Part shown: positions 51,673 to 61,788 of the stretch, in pieces
Layout: every line of letters begins with the position of its first letter
Numbering within the stretch: position 1 is the first letter of the stretch
Assembly (NCBI GenBank): GCA_043770095.1
Contig: JAYVIR010000002.1
Location: 78,706 to 142,705, forward strand
DNA: 64,000 nt
Source: JBGSUZ01 sp043770095
GTDB lineage: Bacteria > Bacillota > Clostridia > Peptostreptococcales > Acidaminobacteraceae
Reading direction: 5' to 3'
Position numbers and translations under genes: made by a program
Notes under the pieces: generated by a model
The model's input: only the letters and a program-made list of their open reading frames with translations
Told to the model about the DNA's origin: nothing
Databases searched by the model: none

Positions 51673-52812
51673 TTAAATCGTTGATGTCTTAAAAAAAGAA
51701 TCAATAGTCTTAATGATATATTCTACTTGTTCAGCTTTCAATCCATAATATAGCGGTAATCTAACCAACCGTTCACTCTCAACTGTTGTATAACGGTCAT
51801 CGCCATGAAATCTACCAAATTTAATCCCCGCAGGAGCTGTGTGAAGAGGAATATAATGAAATACAGACAGAATTTCTTTTTCTTTTAGGTACTTAATAAA
51901 TTCTGAACGTTCCTCAATATTTTTTAATTTTAAATAATACATATGAGCATTATGTTCACAATTCACTGGAATAGTCGGTCGAACTATATATCCCTCAACT
52001 TCAAGTTTCTCTAAAGCCGTATGATAGTGGTTCCATGTTTTCATTCTGTCATTAAATATTTCGTCTGCTTTTTCAAGTTGAGCATAGAGGTATGCCGCAT
52101 TGAGCTCACTCGGAAGATAAGATGAACCCATATCAACCCATGTATATTTATCAATTTGACCTCTAAAAAATTTACTTCTATTAGTTCCTTTTTCCCTGAT
52201 AATTTCAGCTCTTTCAATATACTCTTTATCTCGGATTAAAATGGCCCCACCTTCACCCATAGAATAATTTTTAGTTTCATGAAAACTATAACAACCAAAG
52301 TCACCAATGGCACCCAAGTGCTTGCCATTGTAAGTTGACATAACTCCTTGGGCTGCATCTTCAATTACAAACAAATTGTATTTTGAAGCAATTTCAATGA
52401 TTCTATCCATATCGCAAGACACACCAGCATAATGCACCGGAACAATGGCCTTTGTTTTTGGTGTTATTGCCGCTTCAATTAAAGCTTCATCAATATTCAT
52501 TGTATCTGGGCGAATATCCACAAATACAATAGTCGCTCCTCTCATAACAAAAGCATCTGCAGTTGATACAAAGGTAAATGACGGCATAATAACTTCATCA
52601 CCCGTTTTTATATCAGCAAGAATCGCTGCCATTTCTAGCGCATGAGTACAAGATGTTGTTAACAGAACTTTTGAACTTGAAAATCTCATTTCAAAATATT
52701 GATTACATTTATTCGTGAATTCACCATCTCCACATATTTTTTTATTATCTATTGCGGTTTTAATATACTCTAACTCAGTTCCAACATATGGTGGATTATT
52801 AAAATTAATCAT
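51673..52812 (-). CDS. wecE: dTDP-4-amino-4,6-dideoxygalactose transaminase
   Basis: The 379-residue PLP enzyme matches WecE/RffA: INFNNPPYVGTELEYI at the N-terminus, LLTTSCTHALEMAA, DEVIMPSFTFVSTADAF, VIEDAAQGVMSTYNG and the PLP lysine in SFHETKNYSMGEGG. It converts dTDP-4-keto-6-deoxyglucose to dTDP-4-amino-4,6-dideoxygalactose. RfbA for the first step lies at 62616-63476; RfbB was not seen and may be outside the window. AAAGGAGA precedes the ATG. Confidence 0.92.
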   Translation of the reverse strand: MINFNNPPYVGTELEYIKTAIDNKKICGDGEFTNKCNQYFEMRFSSSKVLLTTSCTHALEMAAILADIKTGDEVIMPSFTFVSTADAFVMRGATIVFVDIRPDTMNIDEALIEAAITPKTKAIVPVHYAGVSCDMDRIIEIASKYNLFVIEDAAQGVMSTYNGKHLGAIGDFGCYSFHETKNYSMGEGGAILIRDKEYIERAEIIREKGTNRSKFFRGQIDKYTWVDMGSSYLPSELNAAYLYAQLEKADEIFNDRMKTWNHYHTALEKLEVEGYIVRPTIPVNCEHNAHMYYLKLKNIEERSEFIKYLKEKEILSVFHYIPLHTAPAGIKFGRFHGDDRYTTVESERLVRLPLYYGLKAEQVEYIIKTIDSFFKTSTI

Positions 52813-53284
52813 TTTCGATTCTCCTTTTTGCTATTGTAGTATTATTTAAATTTTGTTCCGTTTTTAAAAACCACTTCATGTTTTTAACCGACTTTATACA
52901 AATTATAATATTTACCTGATCATTAAACTACAATATTTTTGTTAGCATTGAAGTTTAAAAACAAATTCGAAATTTTTGTAATAATCACATGAAATAAAAC
53001 CAAAGAGCTGCTTAGTATATCCTGCACTGCAAAGAATGAATAATCAAGAATAGTTGCACTTTTTTCGAGTAAATAACCTTAACTTATATTTTGATTTAAA
53101 ATTATTTTTAGACATTTAATACGATCTAAAAACATAAATATAGTTTTATTTTTTACTTCTATCATATTCATACTATGCATTAAGTTGAGTTCTAGGCTAT
53201 ACATCTGAATCAACGCTAATAACACCGTAAAATTTAATATTGGTAATCTTCAACTATCCCAATATATCCCCATTGGAAACTCTA
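52813..53284. other. AT-rich intergenic region
   Basis: About 470 bases with no ORF or gene relic that I can recognise. A TATAAT on the minus strand near 52912-52917, without a clear -35, could drive wecE and the genes after it. No strong hairpin was seen. Confidence 0.4.
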
Positions 53285-55924
53285 TCATAGTTTTTTAGCA
53301 CTTCGTCTCAAATACACAATAATGATTAATCCTATTATTGATGCACCAGCTGACAGAACACCATATTCATTCTTATGATTAATTATAATTTGATGCATCC
53401 CTTTAGTTACATAAAACCCCAGCAATCCTCCGTTTGCATTAAATGTATCTACAACTTCGCCGTCAACCAATACTTTCCAATATTTATCATAAGGAACACT
53501 TGCAACCATTATTCCATCTGCTGTATTGGTTCTATATTCTAATGATCCATCTTTATTAAGATTTTCTTTCAGAATCCCTGAATTTAATTTTTCAATATTT
53601 TCAACTAATTTATTATACGGTTTCTTTGCAATCTTTAAATTCTTAATTACGCAGGTTGTATCATTATTCAATATAAATGAAACACTTTCTATATTTTTAT
53701 AATTAATATCAAAACTGAGTTTATTATTGTTTGGTTCAAGATAAATAATTTTAGTATTGAGATCACTAATGTCTTTATCCTTATTTTTTACATTATACAA
53801 CAAATATTTACCGTCATAATCTTCAAGTGTAAATGAAATTGTAATATAATTATCATATATTTTTTTTATATTAATATTGAAATCATTAATTTCATAATCT
53901 GTTCGATTCACTCTTATACTTTTAGGACTTTCTAGCAGATAATTTTCAACCACTGTATCAATATCTATTTCATTATCATTAGTTTTTTTATTTCTAAAAT
54001 TATTCTTTTTAAGAATCTCCACCTCAGTAGATTTTTCAACTAACGCAGAGAAGGAAATTTGATCTCTTCTAGTACGGTCTATTTTATCATGCAAACTTGC
54101 GATGTCAGTATAATTATCGTAATAAAACAAAGAATTTTTAATATATTTTTTTTCATATAACTTTAAATTACCCTCTTCTGCAACCAACGCTGCACCATAA
54201 GGAATTTCATCACCTTTTATAACACAGTATCGTGCACTCAGTATACTTGAAATAGAGTCATCTTCAAAAAATCCTCCTACTGAGTTACCTTCATTCGCGA
54301 CAGAAAAATTAAAGAATTTTGCCATTTCAATATAGCTGCTGTTGTTTAAAGAATTATATGCTTCCGTTCCTGGATACCCTTGAAAAAGAGCATCATTTAA
54401 ATATCTTGAACTGAAATTTTTTTGAACTCTATACAATCTATCATCTTCAATATTTTTAACAATCTTTGCTGTCCCATCAAAATATCCATTATTTTCAGTG
54501 ATATAACTTTTATTTAAAACAACCCTATAGTTAACAGAAATAAAACTATTGATAGAAATTTCACACAAAATTACTGCAATAAAAATAATACGGAACACTC
54601 GCTGTTGCTTATAAGTGTTTAATCTAATCAATAGATAATATACTATTAAATACGCAATTACGAAAATTAAAGTAGTCTTTGAATATGCGTAAGCTCTAAA
54701 TTCGATAAGAAAAAAAAATGAGGTTAATAAAGTAGTGTATAACAGAGAATTATTAATTCTTCTACTTCTGAGTAATTCTAAAAAATCAATAAGTAAAATC
54801 AATGTCAAAAAAATTGAAATATATGTCCACCTAAAATTAAACGCGGAAAATTTATTGAAAATAAGTGTAAAAATTGGTGTTGTGAGTAACAAGAAGTAAA
54901 GCCCAATTAAACACAATTTGAGTTTTTGCCGAGTCCGTATATATACTACCAGCATTTGTGGCAAAGCAAATATAGCTAATAATGATATAAATAATTGTGG
55001 TGATTCGTAAAAATTTCCCCATCCGCTATATTTATTTATTCCCAAAATAAATGGTGATAATTGTTTATATATAATGGTGATATATTGTAATGAAGAAAAC
55101 CATAGCATATCACTTGGTAATTGTAGGGTCTTTACTCTTGAACTACCAAGCAGTAGAACCATCTGCGGAACAATGAAAATCCCACCCAATAATGTAGCGA
55201 TTCCAATTCTTACTACATAGCGAGCACTAATCTCAATCGATTCTCTAATACCCTTCCTTGAATAAGAGTGAATAGCCACATAGAAAATAGAAAACAAAAA
55301 ATATGTAAATGAAAAATACAAACTAAATACCATCAGCATGCAAACAGATAAAATCATTCCAATGCTTTTTTTGTTATTTAACCAACGTTGAAGCATATAT
55401 ATGTTGACCGAAAAATAAAACATATACGTTAAAAATTGATAATGTTGACCCCATATAATAACATAACTAGAAAATGCAAATAACAAACTCCCAAGGAATG
55501 CAACTTTGCAATCAACATTTCTTTCGCAGAGAAATAAATACATAAAAAAAGCAATACAGGTAATTTTAAGTATTGATATAAATAATAAGCCATACACTAA
55601 GTTGAATTCATTAAAAAAACATAAAATAAGGATAAATGGATCAAATAAAAAACTTGCGAAAGTGTAAATATCATTTCCTATACCAAAACTATGATTCCAC
55701 TGTCTAAAATCAAAATTTTGCAACATATTAGTTAAATATTTATAAATAGGCCAATACGAGTCAAAAGTGTCTGATCCTACATCATTAAAAATATACAATT
55801 TATCTCCAAATATAAATGGACTATATACAATTAAACAGATAAGCAATGCACTTATTATTGTAAGTAATCCCATTTTTGATTTTTCGTTCAAATTCATAAA
55901 TGCATGTTTTATACTTAATAGCAT
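53285..55924 (-). CDS. YfhO-family GT-C membrane glycosyltransferase
   Basis: The 879-residue protein has about 12-14 helices followed by a large extracytoplasmic domain (about 480-850) and a last helix. Family features are FNDVGSDTFDSYWPIYKYLTN in the first outer loop with the conserved Asp residues, GSLLFAFSSYVIIWGQHYQF and the C-terminal VASVPYDKYWKVLVDGE, GGLLGFYVTKGMHQI. YfhO proteins transfer sugars from undecaprenyl phosphate onto lipoteichoic acid or other surface polymers in three-component systems. AGGAGG lies nine bases before the start. The nearby GT2 and SMR pair would supply its donor. Confidence 0.9.
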   Translation of the reverse strand: MLLSIKHAFMNLNEKSKMGLLTIISALLICLIVYSPFIFGDKLYIFNDVGSDTFDSYWPIYKYLTNMLQNFDFRQWNHSFGIGNDIYTFASFLFDPFILILCFFNEFNLVYGLLFISILKITCIAFFMYLFLCERNVDCKVAFLGSLLFAFSSYVIIWGQHYQFLTYMFYFSVNIYMLQRWLNNKKSIGMILSVCMLMVFSLYFSFTYFLFSIFYVAIHSYSRKGIRESIEISARYVVRIGIATLLGGIFIVPQMVLLLGSSRVKTLQLPSDMLWFSSLQYITIIYKQLSPFILGINKYSGWGNFYESPQLFISLLAIFALPQMLVVYIRTRQKLKLCLIGLYFLLLTTPIFTLIFNKFSAFNFRWTYISIFLTLILLIDFLELLRSRRINNSLLYTTLLTSFFFLIEFRAYAYSKTTLIFVIAYLIVYYLLIRLNTYKQQRVFRIIFIAVILCEISINSFISVNYRVVLNKSYITENNGYFDGTAKIVKNIEDDRLYRVQKNFSSRYLNDALFQGYPGTEAYNSLNNSSYIEMAKFFNFSVANEGNSVGGFFEDDSISSILSARYCVIKGDEIPYGAALVAEEGNLKLYEKKYIKNSLFYYDNYTDIASLHDKIDRTRRDQISFSALVEKSTEVEILKKNNFRNKKTNDNEIDIDTVVENYLLESPKSIRVNRTDYEINDFNINIKKIYDNYITISFTLEDYDGKYLLYNVKNKDKDISDLNTKIIYLEPNNNKLSFDINYKNIESVSFILNNDTTCVIKNLKIAKKPYNKLVENIEKLNSGILKENLNKDGSLEYRTNTADGIMVASVPYDKYWKVLVDGEVVDTFNANGGLLGFYVTKGMHQIIINHKNEYGVLSAGASIIGLIIIVYLRRSAKKL

Positions 55925-56013
55925 ATTTTAAATCCTCCTGTGTTATCTTTCTCTAGCTATACCTAATGGCTAGATCATCACGATATAAATTATAGATACT
56001 ATACTAAAATTAA

Positions 56014-56133
56014 ACATCAAATGATTGGCAAGGTTATTTAGGTTGGCCTGATAAAGTCGAAGTCATCCCTAATTCAATAAAGGATGGTAAAAATTACATT
56101 TATCTGGTTAAACTAATTACATCAAAAACATAA
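56014..56133 (+). pseudogene. C-terminal remnant of an unrecognised protein
   Basis: An open frame after a stop reads NDWQGYLGWPDKVEV and KDGKNYIYLVKLITSKT, then TAA. It has no start codon. The YLVKLI part resembles the remnant near 46170. It marks past rearrangement in this gap. Confidence 0.4.
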
Positions 56134-56394
56134 CATACTGAACATCCAATTTTAATAAAAAACTATTTATAAGTATAAAAAACCTTATATACTAGCAATA
56201 CAGTCGTTGTAACGCACTGTTTGAAGTAATACTTCTAAACAAGTAAAAGTTTAATCAATGAAATGGCTCCGATTGTTATAAATGAAACATAACTCATCAT
56301 GCTTTGATATTGATACAACTTAGACAACACAATAGTTGAACATATTTTTAGAGAATTTAATATACACATAGCATCAAAGGCACTACCTTGGGTC

Positions 56395-56936
56395 CTTCGA
56401 TGTTCGAATTTATCATTTGCTCAAACCTAGACCTTAGCAAAAGCAGATCCAAAGAAACAAGAATGGTTCCAAGAAAATTTTGTTAAGGCAAAAAAATAAA
56501 GAAATTTAATACATAATATTCTAAAGCAGGCAATGATTCGTGCTTATATTAGTTATAGGAGTTGCTCAGTTTGAATGTGGAGACAGCTACTGCAAAACCC
56601 TCGAATCCTATGACGTACAAACATTTATTGGGGTATGGATAATATCACGTTGACATATTCAGAAAATTTTATGCTTATTCGCGAAAACCCAATATTAAAA
56701 AATTTCAAGTTGCTTTAACAATTTCGTATAGCAAATAATCATCATCTTAACCTGATGTATTCACCACCATATAGTCTGAGTTTGATAAAATGTCTTTTGG
56801 GTGGTTGAAGAACCATGTCATCAATAATGTTTGCTATAACAACCCAAGTAAAATTCAGAAGAATCTCAAAGACATTCTTAACGAAATCTCGAAAAGTCCA
56901 AATACGGTTATCGATCAACTATGTGTCAAATTATAA
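56395..56936 (+). pseudogene. Decayed IS630-family transposase
   Basis: Translations in shifting frames give AKADPKKQEWFQENFVKAKK near 56425-56500, the linker typical of IS630 transposases. Further along come NHHHLNLMYSPPYSLSLIK (equivalent to the LPPYSPDLNPIE catalytic region, with the key residues lost) and the C-terminal VINNVCYNNPSKIQKN to SKSPNTVIDQLCVKL, stop at 56936. Several frameshifts and stops are present. The gap from 55925 to 57006 holds this relic, the preceding fragment and nothing else I can identify. Confidence 0.72.
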
Positions 56937-57006
56937 ATTAACAATCTTTAAATCAACTTATATAACAACATTCTCTCAATAAACAAAATATCGTAATACA
57001 AATTTT

Positions 57007-58821
57007 CTATTTTCGATTAAAAACCCTCTTTTTTGTTTGTGAGTGTAATGTTTTTAATAATCTTAACAGAAAAGGATTACGTTTTTCAAAGTTTGCCATA
57101 ACTTCACTAGAAATTTTGAAATGATAACTTTTTAAAATTTCATCTAAATCATTTTGTATTTCAAAAACACTAATATCCTTTACAAGATACTCTTTATGTT
57201 TATTTCTCACAGTTATTAGAGCATCATCTAATGTTTTTTGGCGTTCTGAACTTAGCGCCCTGTCAAAAGGAACTCTATACAGTGACGTCGCCTTATTAAT
57301 CATCTTAAAGTCTGAATTTACAGAATACCTTACCCATAAATCCCAATCTTCTAATGCGTCTAGTGACTCATCAAGACCTCCAAACTCAACAAATAACGAT
57401 TTTTCAAACAGTATTGCTTGTATGGGAATATAATTATGGTGGAATAACAAAACTCTATTAAATTCTTGTTTATATGGCATCAAGTGAAGTATTTCATTAT
57501 ATTCATATGGTTCTTTATTTGTAACTATTATTGGTGTTTCATAAGCCAAAGAATATACTGCTCGTAAATTATTGTTAATAATATTCTTAACTAGAACTTC
57601 AATATGATCTGCGAAATATAGATCATCATCGTCTAAAAAATTGTAGTATTCTCCCTTAGCCATTTGCATTGCTATGTTACCAGCTCTTGAGCGACCTACT
57701 TTTTTTCCTGTAGAAAAATATACAATATTTAAATCAGTAAATTCACGCTTAATTATTTTCTCAGATTTATTAAGTCCATCTTCTACAATTACTACTTCAA
57801 TATTCTTGTATGTTTGAAATCTTAAACTATTCAAAGCTTCTTTCAAAACTTCCGGCCGTTGGCATGTTCTTACTATTATTGATACCAGTGGATATTCTTT
57901 TGGATATTCATTATAATAAAATGCGCCTTCTCTAATTATTTCATAATCCCAACCAATAAATTTACTCACAGTTTCTTTATTACTTGAATTTAGGGGATCA
58001 ATACGCCAAGAGACAAAATGTGGTATTGACAGTATCGACTTTAAGAAGCAACTAATAAGACGCTTTCTACTATGAATAAAAGGCCCACTATTCAGCAATA
58101 ATTTTAAAAACATTATATGCCCATTAAAAATATCTTTTAAACTACCAAATCGGTACCTCAGTAATAAATTATTAACCACACTATTCAAATATTGATTTGG
58201 TTTTACTTCTCCTGCACTTTCATATGAATAATGATTAATTGTAGCCTTAGGACAATACTTTAATTTATACCCAATAGCTCTAATTCTCCAACTTAAATCA
58301 ACATCTTCTGCATACATAAATATTTTGCTATCAAATCCATTTACTTTTTCGAAAACATCTCGTCTTACAGCAAAAGCCGCACCGCTACACCAACTTGTAT
58401 CGCCTGTTAATATATTGTAAAATTTAGGATGCTCGTACGGAAATTGCCTTAACTCCCACACCCCCACATCTTCGTTGCTATTCTTAATTTCTTCAGTCAA
58501 ATTTGACAACGTATTAGTAAAGAGTTCCGTATCAACATTTAGAAAGAGTACAACATCTGATTTACCACTGGAAAATCCAATGTTATTGGCAACTCCAAAC
58601 CCAAGGTTTTTGTTATTGCTTATAATATTAAATGATCCAAAAATATTAGTATTCTCTTTTTCAAACTTCCTTAACTTCCCTAATGTTTGATCTGTAGAGT
58701 CATTGTCAACAATAATAAGATTTATTTTTTTTTTGTCATATTCGCATTCAAGTATACTTTTAAAACATTTATCAATCCATTTTTCCGAATTATATGTTAC
58801 ATAAATAAAATCAATATTCAT
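57007..58821 (-). CDS. Two-domain GT2 glycosyltransferase
   Basis: The 604-residue protein holds two GT-A domains. The first (about 1-270) has YVTYNSEKWID, LIIVDNDSTD, NKNLGFGVANNIG, FLNVDTE and FMYAEDVDLSWRIRAIGYK. The second (about 315-540) has SIIVRTCQRPEVL, VVIVEDGLN, GRSRAGNIAMQMAKGEYYNFLDDDD and EDWDLWVRYS. Such bifunctional enzymes can add alternating sugars during polymer growth. AGGAG is six bases before the ATG. The second domain is related to the partial enzyme at the right edge of the window. Confidence 0.88.
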   Translation of the reverse strand: MNIDFIYVTYNSEKWIDKCFKSILECEYDKKKINLIIVDNDSTDQTLGKLRKFEKENTNIFGSFNIISNNKNLGFGVANNIGFSSGKSDVVLFLNVDTELFTNTLSNLTEEIKNSNEDVGVWELRQFPYEHPKFYNILTGDTSWCSGAAFAVRRDVFEKVNGFDSKIFMYAEDVDLSWRIRAIGYKLKYCPKATINHYSYESAGEVKPNQYLNSVVNNLLLRYRFGSLKDIFNGHIMFLKLLLNSGPFIHSRKRLISCFLKSILSIPHFVSWRIDPLNSSNKETVSKFIGWDYEIIREGAFYYNEYPKEYPLVSIIVRTCQRPEVLKEALNSLRFQTYKNIEVVIVEDGLNKSEKIIKREFTDLNIVYFSTGKKVGRSRAGNIAMQMAKGEYYNFLDDDDLYFADHIEVLVKNIINNNLRAVYSLAYETPIIVTNKEPYEYNEILHLMPYKQEFNRVLLFHHNYIPIQAILFEKSLFVEFGGLDESLDALEDWDLWVRYSVNSDFKMINKATSLYRVPFDRALSSERQKTLDDALITVRNKHKEYLVKDISVFEIQNDLDEILKSYHFKISSEVMANFEKRNPFLLRLLKTLHSQTKKRVFNRK

Positions 58822-58829
58822 AAAAGCTC

Positions 58830-60362
58830 CTATGTTTGTTTTTTGAATAGCTTAAACACCCAATTGTTATATTTTTCAAGTTTTCCATTTAAAACATTTC
58901 TTTCCTGAACAAGTTCTAATATATCATTTTGGAAGTCTTTATTTTTCTCAATATATTCATTAATTGCAATATTATTTTCGTGTATAGTTGATTTCAAATC
59001 GCTAATATCTTCTTCTCGGCATTGAATAAAATTATTCATTAATTTAACGTCTTCATCTCTTTGATTTATTGCATTCCAAAGTTCGCTAATATCTTTATCT
59101 CTATGCTTAACAATTGATTCTAACAAATCAATTGTCTTTTGTTTTTCTGATAACGAATTATCTAAAAACTTTAAATGTTCATACAAATTCTTATCGTTGC
59201 CAACAGAAAACAAATCAAAAATTTTACCATATTTTTCGAAATCATCAAATTCATAATCTATTAATTCAAATTCAATAGTAACTGACTTAATTAGAATATT
59301 ACTAATATCGAAATATAGTTGCGGATCATCATGATTGAAATAATAGAGTTCATTTAATTCGTAATTTGCATTAGTTTTTTTCGTAGTCAATTTAAAATCA
59401 ACATTATGAATATCTGTTACTATTACGTTTAACAAACATAAAACACAATTTTTGTCTAAAGGATCAATTCTTAATTCTGAAAATCCTTCGAATTCATCAA
59501 AAAATAAATTAATCACAACTTTTTCTTTATTCTCAGTTGAATAGATTTTACTAGTCTTATATGCAAACTCAAAATCATCTTGCAGTTCATTTTTGAGATA
59601 GATTTCGCACTCATAATTTTCATAAAAATCATAATAATAATTAGTAGAATCATCCCCAAGTGAGGGTAACGTAAAGTCTTCTCCGGTAACTTTGCTTATT
59701 TCATATACATATTGGTAAGCTGATCCTTTTTCTCTTCTTCTTAGTTCTTTTTTTATATTTCGTCCAACATTAAAATAATTATAGAGAATTTCATTATCTC
59801 CAACTCTACTTAATATAATTTTTTCAAATTCTATTGAATAACCTAACTCTGATACCATTTTGCAGAATGTACGATCTGTAAAAAAATGAACATGTGTATT
59901 GTCTAACAGTCCCGTTTTACTATAACTAAAATCATTATTAATCAAGCTAATTATTATCGAATTATGAGCTATATTAGGAATTGAAATCAAAATTTTCCCT
60001 TCGTCCTTCAATAACTGTTTGCAGTTTTCCAATACTTTTTTAGGATTTCTCAAATGTTCCAATACGTCTGCAAATATAATAAAATCATATTTTTTGTCAA
60101 TATTGACCCAATGGTATTTTTCAATATCACCTTCATCATTACCCACGAAACTAGTTTGAGAATGCTTCGATGCTTGACTTGCAGCAATTTCATCAATTTC
60201 AACAATATCAATTTTGCAATTCAATATTTCTTTCATATATTTTGTCATTCTTCCATTTGCTGGACCAAACTCTAAAACATCACTGTTTATTTTAATTCGA
60301 TTAAGCATTACAGAAAGCGTATTATCAGTAGTCATATCTAAAAAAAAATCATATTTTGTCAT
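58830..60362 (-). CDS. SAM methyltransferase with C-terminal coiled coil
   Basis: The protein of about 510 residues starts with a class I methyltransferase domain (about 1-200): VLEFGPANGRMTKYM for SAM binding, DIVEIDE, FIIFADVLEHLRNP and DNTHVHFFTD. The centre (about 210-400) is beta-rich and unrecognised. The C-terminus (about 405-500) is a predicted coiled coil of glutamate/lysine/asparagine-rich heptads. Together with the ABC exporter, this resembles chain-capping enzymes like WbdD that end the polymer and set its length. ATG at 60362 with GGGAG about ten bases upstream; other starts are possible. Confidence 0.8.
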   Translation of the reverse strand: MTKYDFFLDMTTDNTLSVMLNRIKINSDVLEFGPANGRMTKYMKEILNCKIDIVEIDEIAASQASKHSQTSFVGNDEGDIEKYHWVNIDKKYDFIIFADVLEHLRNPKKVLENCKQLLKDEGKILISIPNIAHNSIIISLINNDFSYSKTGLLDNTHVHFFTDRTFCKMVSELGYSIEFEKIILSRVGDNEILYNYFNVGRNIKKELRRREKGSAYQYVYEISKVTGEDFTLPSLGDDSTNYYYDFYENYECEIYLKNELQDDFEFAYKTSKIYSTENKEKVVINLFFDEFEGFSELRIDPLDKNCVLCLLNVIVTDIHNVDFKLTTKKTNANYELNELYYFNHDDPQLYFDISNILIKSVTIEFELIDYEFDDFEKYGKIFDLFSVGNDKNLYEHLKFLDNSLSEKQKTIDLLESIVKHRDKDISELWNAINQRDEDVKLMNNFIQCREEDISDLKSTIHENNIAINEYIEKNKDFQNDILELVQERNVLNGKLEKYNNWVFKLFKKQT

Positions 60363-60393
60363 CGTAATTTTTCTCCCTAAAGTCATGTTCAAT

Positions 60394-61719
60394 TCACAAC
60401 TCACTATCGTAAATATTAATAGTGTCTTTATTTTTACTAATTACATTAACACTACTATCAATTTCAATGAAAGAAGAATTATATCCATTATTAATAACAG
60501 ATACAGAAAAAATTCCATGTAGCCATGTGAGCATTACATGATTTGTTTGAGTACCATCTGCAACTGCTACACTGATAATATAATTTCCTTTCATAATTTT
60601 GGGCAATATATACGAGAATTCAATTTCAATAAGACTATCTTTTTCACCTTTAAAAGTTTTCTCGGTTGATATATAGTTGTTAATGTCAAATATCGGCAAA
60701 CCTTTGCTGTTTTCAAAAACAAATCCGACAATAACATTTTCAATATTTCGATTAAACTGAATTAACACTCTCGTAGTATATTTTCTTGATGTTTGAAGAA
60801 CATAGGTAATATTATTTTGATCATCAACAACGCAGCATGAAAGAATATCAAGCCCACTATCATCAAATCGAGTGTTTTGTGCTTTTATCTTAGGAAAATC
60901 CACATGGCCTAAATTTTCGATTGTGCAAATTTGTATTTGATCTTTCTTATCTACGAATTTTTCTTTATCTACGTTGTTATTCATTAATATTCTTTGGTAA
61001 TCCATATACTCATTACAGACATTTTCTGATGTATCAAGCGCTTTCATTTTTCCTTTTTCAATCCACAATGTTCTATTACACATTAATTTCATTGTGGATA
61101 TGTCATGAGAAACAAAGAGAATTGTAACACCTTTTTTAATAAGTTCTTCAAATTTTCTAAAGCATTTATTTTGAAAAAACAAATCTCCTACCGACAAAGC
61201 CTCATCAATAATCAAAATTTCCGGTTCTATATTAATAGCAACCGAAAAAGCTAATCTTGCAAACATTCCACTTGAATATGTTTTGACTGGTTGATTTATA
61301 AAATCACCAATTTCAGCAAACCCAATTATTTCCTCTATTTTTGCATCTACCTCTTTTTTGGAAAACCCACTCATCAATCCATTTAAATATATATTTTCAA
61401 TTCCAGTATACTCTGGGTTAAATCCCGCGCCTAACTCTAATAATGCTGATATTTTTCCTTTAACTTCAACGTCTCCATCACTTGGCGAAAGAATTCCTGT
61501 AAGTAATTTTAGTAATGTTGACTTCCCCGAACCATTACTACCTATTATTCCAAAAATTTCACCCTTATAAACTTCAAAATTTATATTTTCAAGCGCATAA
61601 TAATCGCGATGATACTTATTTTTTTTTATGCTAAAAGCTTCTTTTAATCGATCTATTGATTTGTCATATAAGCGATAAACTTTGCTTAAATTTTTAACTT
61701 TAATAATTGTTTTTTTCAT
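60394..61719 (-). CDS. wzt: Polysaccharide ABC exporter ATPase (Wzt-like) with C-terminal domain
   Basis: The protein of about 441 residues has an ABC domain with Walker A GSNGSGKST, signature TYSSGMFARL, Walker B ILIIDEAL and the H-loop in FVSHD. The LELGAGFNPEYTGIENIYLNG segment is typical for teichoic-acid or O-antigen exporters. Residues about 270-440 form a beta-rich Wzt_C-type domain, which in known systems binds the capped end of the polymer. ATG at 61719 has GGGAG eight bases upstream. The permease is the next gene upstream. Confidence 0.9.
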   Translation of the reverse strand: MKKTIIKVKNLSKVYRLYDKSIDRLKEAFSIKKNKYHRDYYALENINFEVYKGEIFGIIGSNGSGKSTLLKLLTGILSPSDGDVEVKGKISALLELGAGFNPEYTGIENIYLNGLMSGFSKKEVDAKIEEIIGFAEIGDFINQPVKTYSSGMFARLAFSVAINIEPEILIIDEALSVGDLFFQNKCFRKFEELIKKGVTILFVSHDISTMKLMCNRTLWIEKGKMKALDTSENVCNEYMDYQRILMNNNVDKEKFVDKKDQIQICTIENLGHVDFPKIKAQNTRFDDSGLDILSCCVVDDQNNITYVLQTSRKYTTRVLIQFNRNIENVIVGFVFENSKGLPIFDINNYISTEKTFKGEKDSLIEIEFSYILPKIMKGNYIISVAVADGTQTNHVMLTWLHGIFSVSVINNGYNSSFIEIDSSVNVISKNKDTINIYDSEL

Positions 61720-61788
61720 ATCAATCAATAGCTCCCTACTCAATATATAATTAGTTAATTAATCAAACCATCTAGCCATTTAGTTAAT

